DNA from: Methanomicrobiales archaeon
GTDB taxonomy: Archaea; Halobacteriota; Methanomicrobia; Methanomicrobiales; JACTUA01
Assembly (NCBI GenBank): GCA_028678905.1
Contig: JAJRCO010000389.1
Coordinates: 1-6,843 of the forward strand
DNA length: 6,843 nt
Reading direction: 5' to 3'
The notes beneath the pieces are model-generated. The model saw nothing but the letters and a program-made list of their open reading frames with translations. It did no database searches and had not been told where the DNA came from. Shown piece by piece: positions 5,652 to 6,843 of this stretch; position 1 is the first letter of the stretch; every line of letters begins with the position of its first letter. Position numbers and translations under genes: made by a program.

Positions 5652-5659
5652 AAAAAAAA
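5652..5659 (-). terminator. Oligo-T terminator of the membrane ferredoxin gene
   Basis: On the minus strand a run of eight T residues begins 37 nt after the end of the ferredoxin reading frame (stop at 5698-5696). It is preceded by CTGG and CCAG arms that could form a weak stem. Archaeal RNA polymerase stops efficiently at such T-runs. Confidence 0.6.
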
Positions 5660-5695
5660 GAGCAACTGGTCCATCAGGCAGAGGCAGGTTCCAGA

Positions 5696-6463
5696 TTATG
5701 GCCGTCTGTACCGCAGTGCTCCTGGAGTAGAACAGGTGTCAATGCATCGCCCGCATAAATAACACTCTCCTTTCAGGTCACTCCGTTTAGCTTCATCCGT
5801 AGGACACACTCGTTCGCAATTCCCGCAGTCTATGCAGGCTTCTGTCCGATGAATCTTGAAAACTGCAGGCATCGCGGCAAAAGCAGCGAGTGCCCCAAAC
5901 GGGCAGATGAAGCGGCAGAAGGGGCGGTACACCATAACTGAGACGAGCAGTACGCCTATGAAAGAAAAGAACGCTGCCGAGAAGGAGAGGGAAAAGAAGT
6001 CCCGGATTCCGAAAGGATAGAGGAGGCCAAATGAAACAGTGCATCCTGCAAGGAAAAATGCACCCAGGACTCCAAGCCGAACTGCACCAGTCAGGGTCTT
6101 CTGGGTTACCCGGACTGTGCGGGGAGATACCCGTGACACGGCCTCCTGTGCAGCACCTACCGGGCATAGGTAGCCGCAATAAAAACGACCGAAGATGAAC
6201 GAGAGAACAAGTATCAGTATAATCCCCAGAACCGCGGCGATAAGCGGTCCACCGAGCCCCTTCATATCTCTCAGCACGAGCATCTGAAGCTGATACGGCA
6301 TGATCGGCGCGAGGATTAGAAAACCAAAACCGAGCGTGATGGTCAGTAGGGCATATCCGATCCTCCGGCTCCACCGCCCTGTGTACAAGAGAGCCGCACA
6401 CATCACGACGATGACCAGGGCATAGACGAATCCTACAATTTTTGGAATCTGCTCGACGACCAT
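5696..6463 (-). CDS. NapH/NosR-type polytopic membrane 4Fe-4S protein
   Basis: A complete 255-residue integral membrane electron carrier. Hydrophobic helices lie at about 8-28, 36-55, 72-92, 127-147 and 160-179. Two cysteine motifs typical of NapH, NosR and RdxA relatives follow helices: FYCGYLCPVG (C96, C100) and FCRFICPFG (C183, C187). The C-terminus is a two-cluster ferredoxin: CIDCGNCERVCP (C210, C213, C216, C220) and CYLCGRCIDTC (C234, C237, C240, C244). The last cysteine is followed by Ser instead of the usual Pro. In NapH such proteins pass electrons between the quinone pool and a periplasmic reductase. Here no reductase or cytochrome gene is in view, so donor and acceptor are unknown. 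The start ATG 6463 is supported by AGAGG seven nucleotides upstream. A 40-residue ORF ends 17 nt before it, suggesting co-transcription. An overlapping frame of similar length on the same strand is a shadow. Confidence 0.92.
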   Translation of the reverse strand: MVVEQIPKIVGFVYALVIVVMCAALLYTGRWSRRIGYALLTITLGFGFLILAPIMPYQLQMLVLRDMKGLGGPLIAAVLGIILILVLSFIFGRFYCGYLCPVGAAQEAVSRVSPRTVRVTQKTLTGAVRLGVLGAFFLAGCTVSFGLLYPFGIRDFFSLSFSAAFFSFIGVLLVSVMVYRPFCRFICPFGALAAFAAMPAVFKIHRTEACIDCGNCERVCPTDEAKRSDLKGECYLCGRCIDTCSTPGALRYRRP

Positions 6464-6470
6464 AGTAATT

Positions 6471-6475
6471 CCTCT
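6471..6475 (-). promoter_or_regulatory. Shine-Dalgarno of the membrane ferredoxin gene
   Basis: Read on the minus strand, AGAGG lies seven nucleotides before ATG 6463. It decides the start codon and indicates translation from a leadered, possibly polycistronic, mRNA, unlike the leaderless kinase gene. Confidence 0.6.
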
Positions 6476-6480
6476 TCGCT

Positions 6481-6603
6481 TTATTCAAATTGCCGATATA
6501 CTTCACCATGCTGCAGCATCAGGCTCACCGGTTCGTTCACACTACACATCTCAATGATCCTTTCATCAAACGAAATGAAAACAATTACGATCACAAGTAT
6601 CAT
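6481..6603 (-). CDS. Possible 40-residue protein upstream of the ferredoxin gene, unrecognised
   Basis: On the minus strand ATG 6603 opens 40 codons to TAA 6483-6481, and an in-frame TGA two codons upstream limits extension. The product has a hydrophobic start (MILVIVIVFISFDERI) and a polar end (MCSVNEPVSLMLQHGEVYRQ). Codon use in the second half (CCG GTG AGC CTG ATG CTG CAG) is convincingly coding-like. It ends 17 nt before the ferredoxin start, with that gene's Shine-Dalgarno in the space, as in an operon. It might be a small partner protein, or the 3' end of a larger gene whose front has decayed. An 84-codon frame on the plus strand over the same bases has poorer composition and is treated as its shadow. 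Confidence 0.42.
   Translation of the reverse strand: MILVIVIVFISFDERIIEMCSVNEPVSLMLQHGEVYRQFE
6495..6503 (-). promoter_or_regulatory. Alternative TATA element close to the ferredoxin gene
   Basis: On the minus strand AAGTATATC is centred about 36 nt before ATG 6463, which would start a transcript around 6473-6475 with a leader of about ten bases. Just upstream sits the perfect 12-bp palindrome ATGCTGCAGCAT (6508-6519), a possible regulator site. Both elements also lie inside the 40-residue ORF, so they may simply be coding sequence. If they are regulatory, the ferredoxin gene has its own promoter. Confidence 0.3.
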
Positions 6604-6821
6604 CTTTCAACAATGGAGGCATCTTTGAAGAAAAATCGTGATTATCTTGGGATCTTTTGTTTTATGGGCAGTGAATCTTCAGCCATCGATGTACTAAAAG
6701 CGTTGATCATCATATTTATCGTTGGGAAAAATCTATTCAGATGAGAATTACGTCAGGGGATTTTTATTATCTGTAACAAATTAATGATTATAATGATAAT
6801 TAGTGATAAAATAAGTGCAAT
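6604..6821. other. A/T-rich intergenic stretch at the right end
   Basis: Nothing firm is seen. A 23-residue minus-strand frame (ATG 6713 to TAA 6644-6642, containing MAEDSLPIKQKIPR) could be upstream coding debris of the 40-residue ORF. The final 70 bases become strongly A/T-rich with repeated TGATAAT-like words, consistent with a promoter region. Confidence 0.3.
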
Positions 6822-6843
6822 ATGGCAGAAAAATCGATATCGA
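6822..6843 (+). CDS. Possible gene start cut by the right edge
   Basis: ATG 6822 begins MAEKSIS and runs off the window. A very A/T-rich stretch containing TTATAATG (6788-6795) lies about 30 nt upstream, fitting an archaeal promoter with an almost leaderless start. Only seven codons are visible, so this rests on the promoter context alone. Confidence 0.28.

Larger units (their letters stand above)
5181..5695. other. Gap of 515 bases holding traces of a degraded gene
   Basis: No intact long gene exists between the CBS and ferredoxin genes. Two conflicting coding-like readings occupy it: a plus-strand frame from 5296 and three consecutive minus-strand fragments from 5645 to 5367. Both are listed separately, and at most one can be a true relic. 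The remaining parts hold the CBS promoter and the ferredoxin terminator. Confidence 0.4.

Noticed and set aside
5793..6509. A 238-codon minus-strand frame overlapping the ferredoxin gene
   Set aside because: It is a shifted frame of a gene with two intact ferredoxin clusters and NapH motifs. Its composition is rich in Arg, Cys, Pro and His with no domain pattern.
6490..6744. An 84-codon plus-strand frame at the right end
   Set aside because: It overlaps a better coding-like minus-strand ORF placed just before the ferredoxin gene. It starts at TTG, and its composition (many Asn, His, Ile) looks like A/T-rich noise.
1..6843. CRISPR arrays, tRNA, rRNA and insertion sequences
   Set aside because: No regularly spaced repeats, no tRNA T-loop with matching acceptor stem, no rRNA-like sequence and no transposase or flanking inverted repeats were found.

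Overview
The window looks like chromosomal DNA from a euryarchaeon, most likely a methanogen of the Methanomicrobiales type. This is inferred from gene style, not from a marker gene. The supporting signs are archaeal TATA boxes (TTAAATAT) about 26 nt upstream of start codons, apparently leaderless starts mixed with a few Shine-Dalgarno starts, an oligo-T terminator, and an archaeal mix of an ABC1/UbiB-type kinase, a four-CBS protein and a NapH-type membrane ferredoxin. No rRNA, tRNA, CRISPR array, transposase or phage gene was found.

Three full-length genes are solid: an ABC1/UbiB-family atypical kinase (452-2086, +), a four-CBS-domain protein (4350-5180, -) and a NapH-like polytopic 4Fe-4S protein (5696-6463, -). 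A 57-residue CxxC protein (3533-3706, +) is likely real. A 40-residue ORF (6481-6603, -) may be co-transcribed just ahead of the ferredoxin gene.

Much of the rest is decaying coding sequence. From 2255 to 2951 lies a clearly recognisable cation diffusion facilitator (CDF) transporter broken by stops and several frameshifts. Its C-terminal domain is missing, and it runs directly into the frameshifted C-terminal remnant of a probable surface or exported beta-domain protein (about 2952-3273). The interval 3707-4349 carries a possible one-helix peptide with an in-frame amber codon and a promoter, Shine-Dalgarno and ATG that lead into only 22 codons. The interval 5181-5695 holds overlapping, mutually exclusive traces of a degraded gene. 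The gap left of the kinase contains a near-perfect 26-nt palindrome and a coding-like open stretch on the minus strand. A partial minus-strand gene runs off the left edge, and a possible gene start sits at the right edge.

The genes do not form one pathway. The left half is read rightward and the right half leftward, meeting in the remnant-rich interval around 3.7-4.35 kb. The common theme is membrane-associated or sensory functions (kinase with membrane tail, metal transporter remnant, nucleotide-sensing CBS protein, membrane electron carrier) in an accessory-like region undergoing gene loss. No complete new multi-gene system could be demonstrated.
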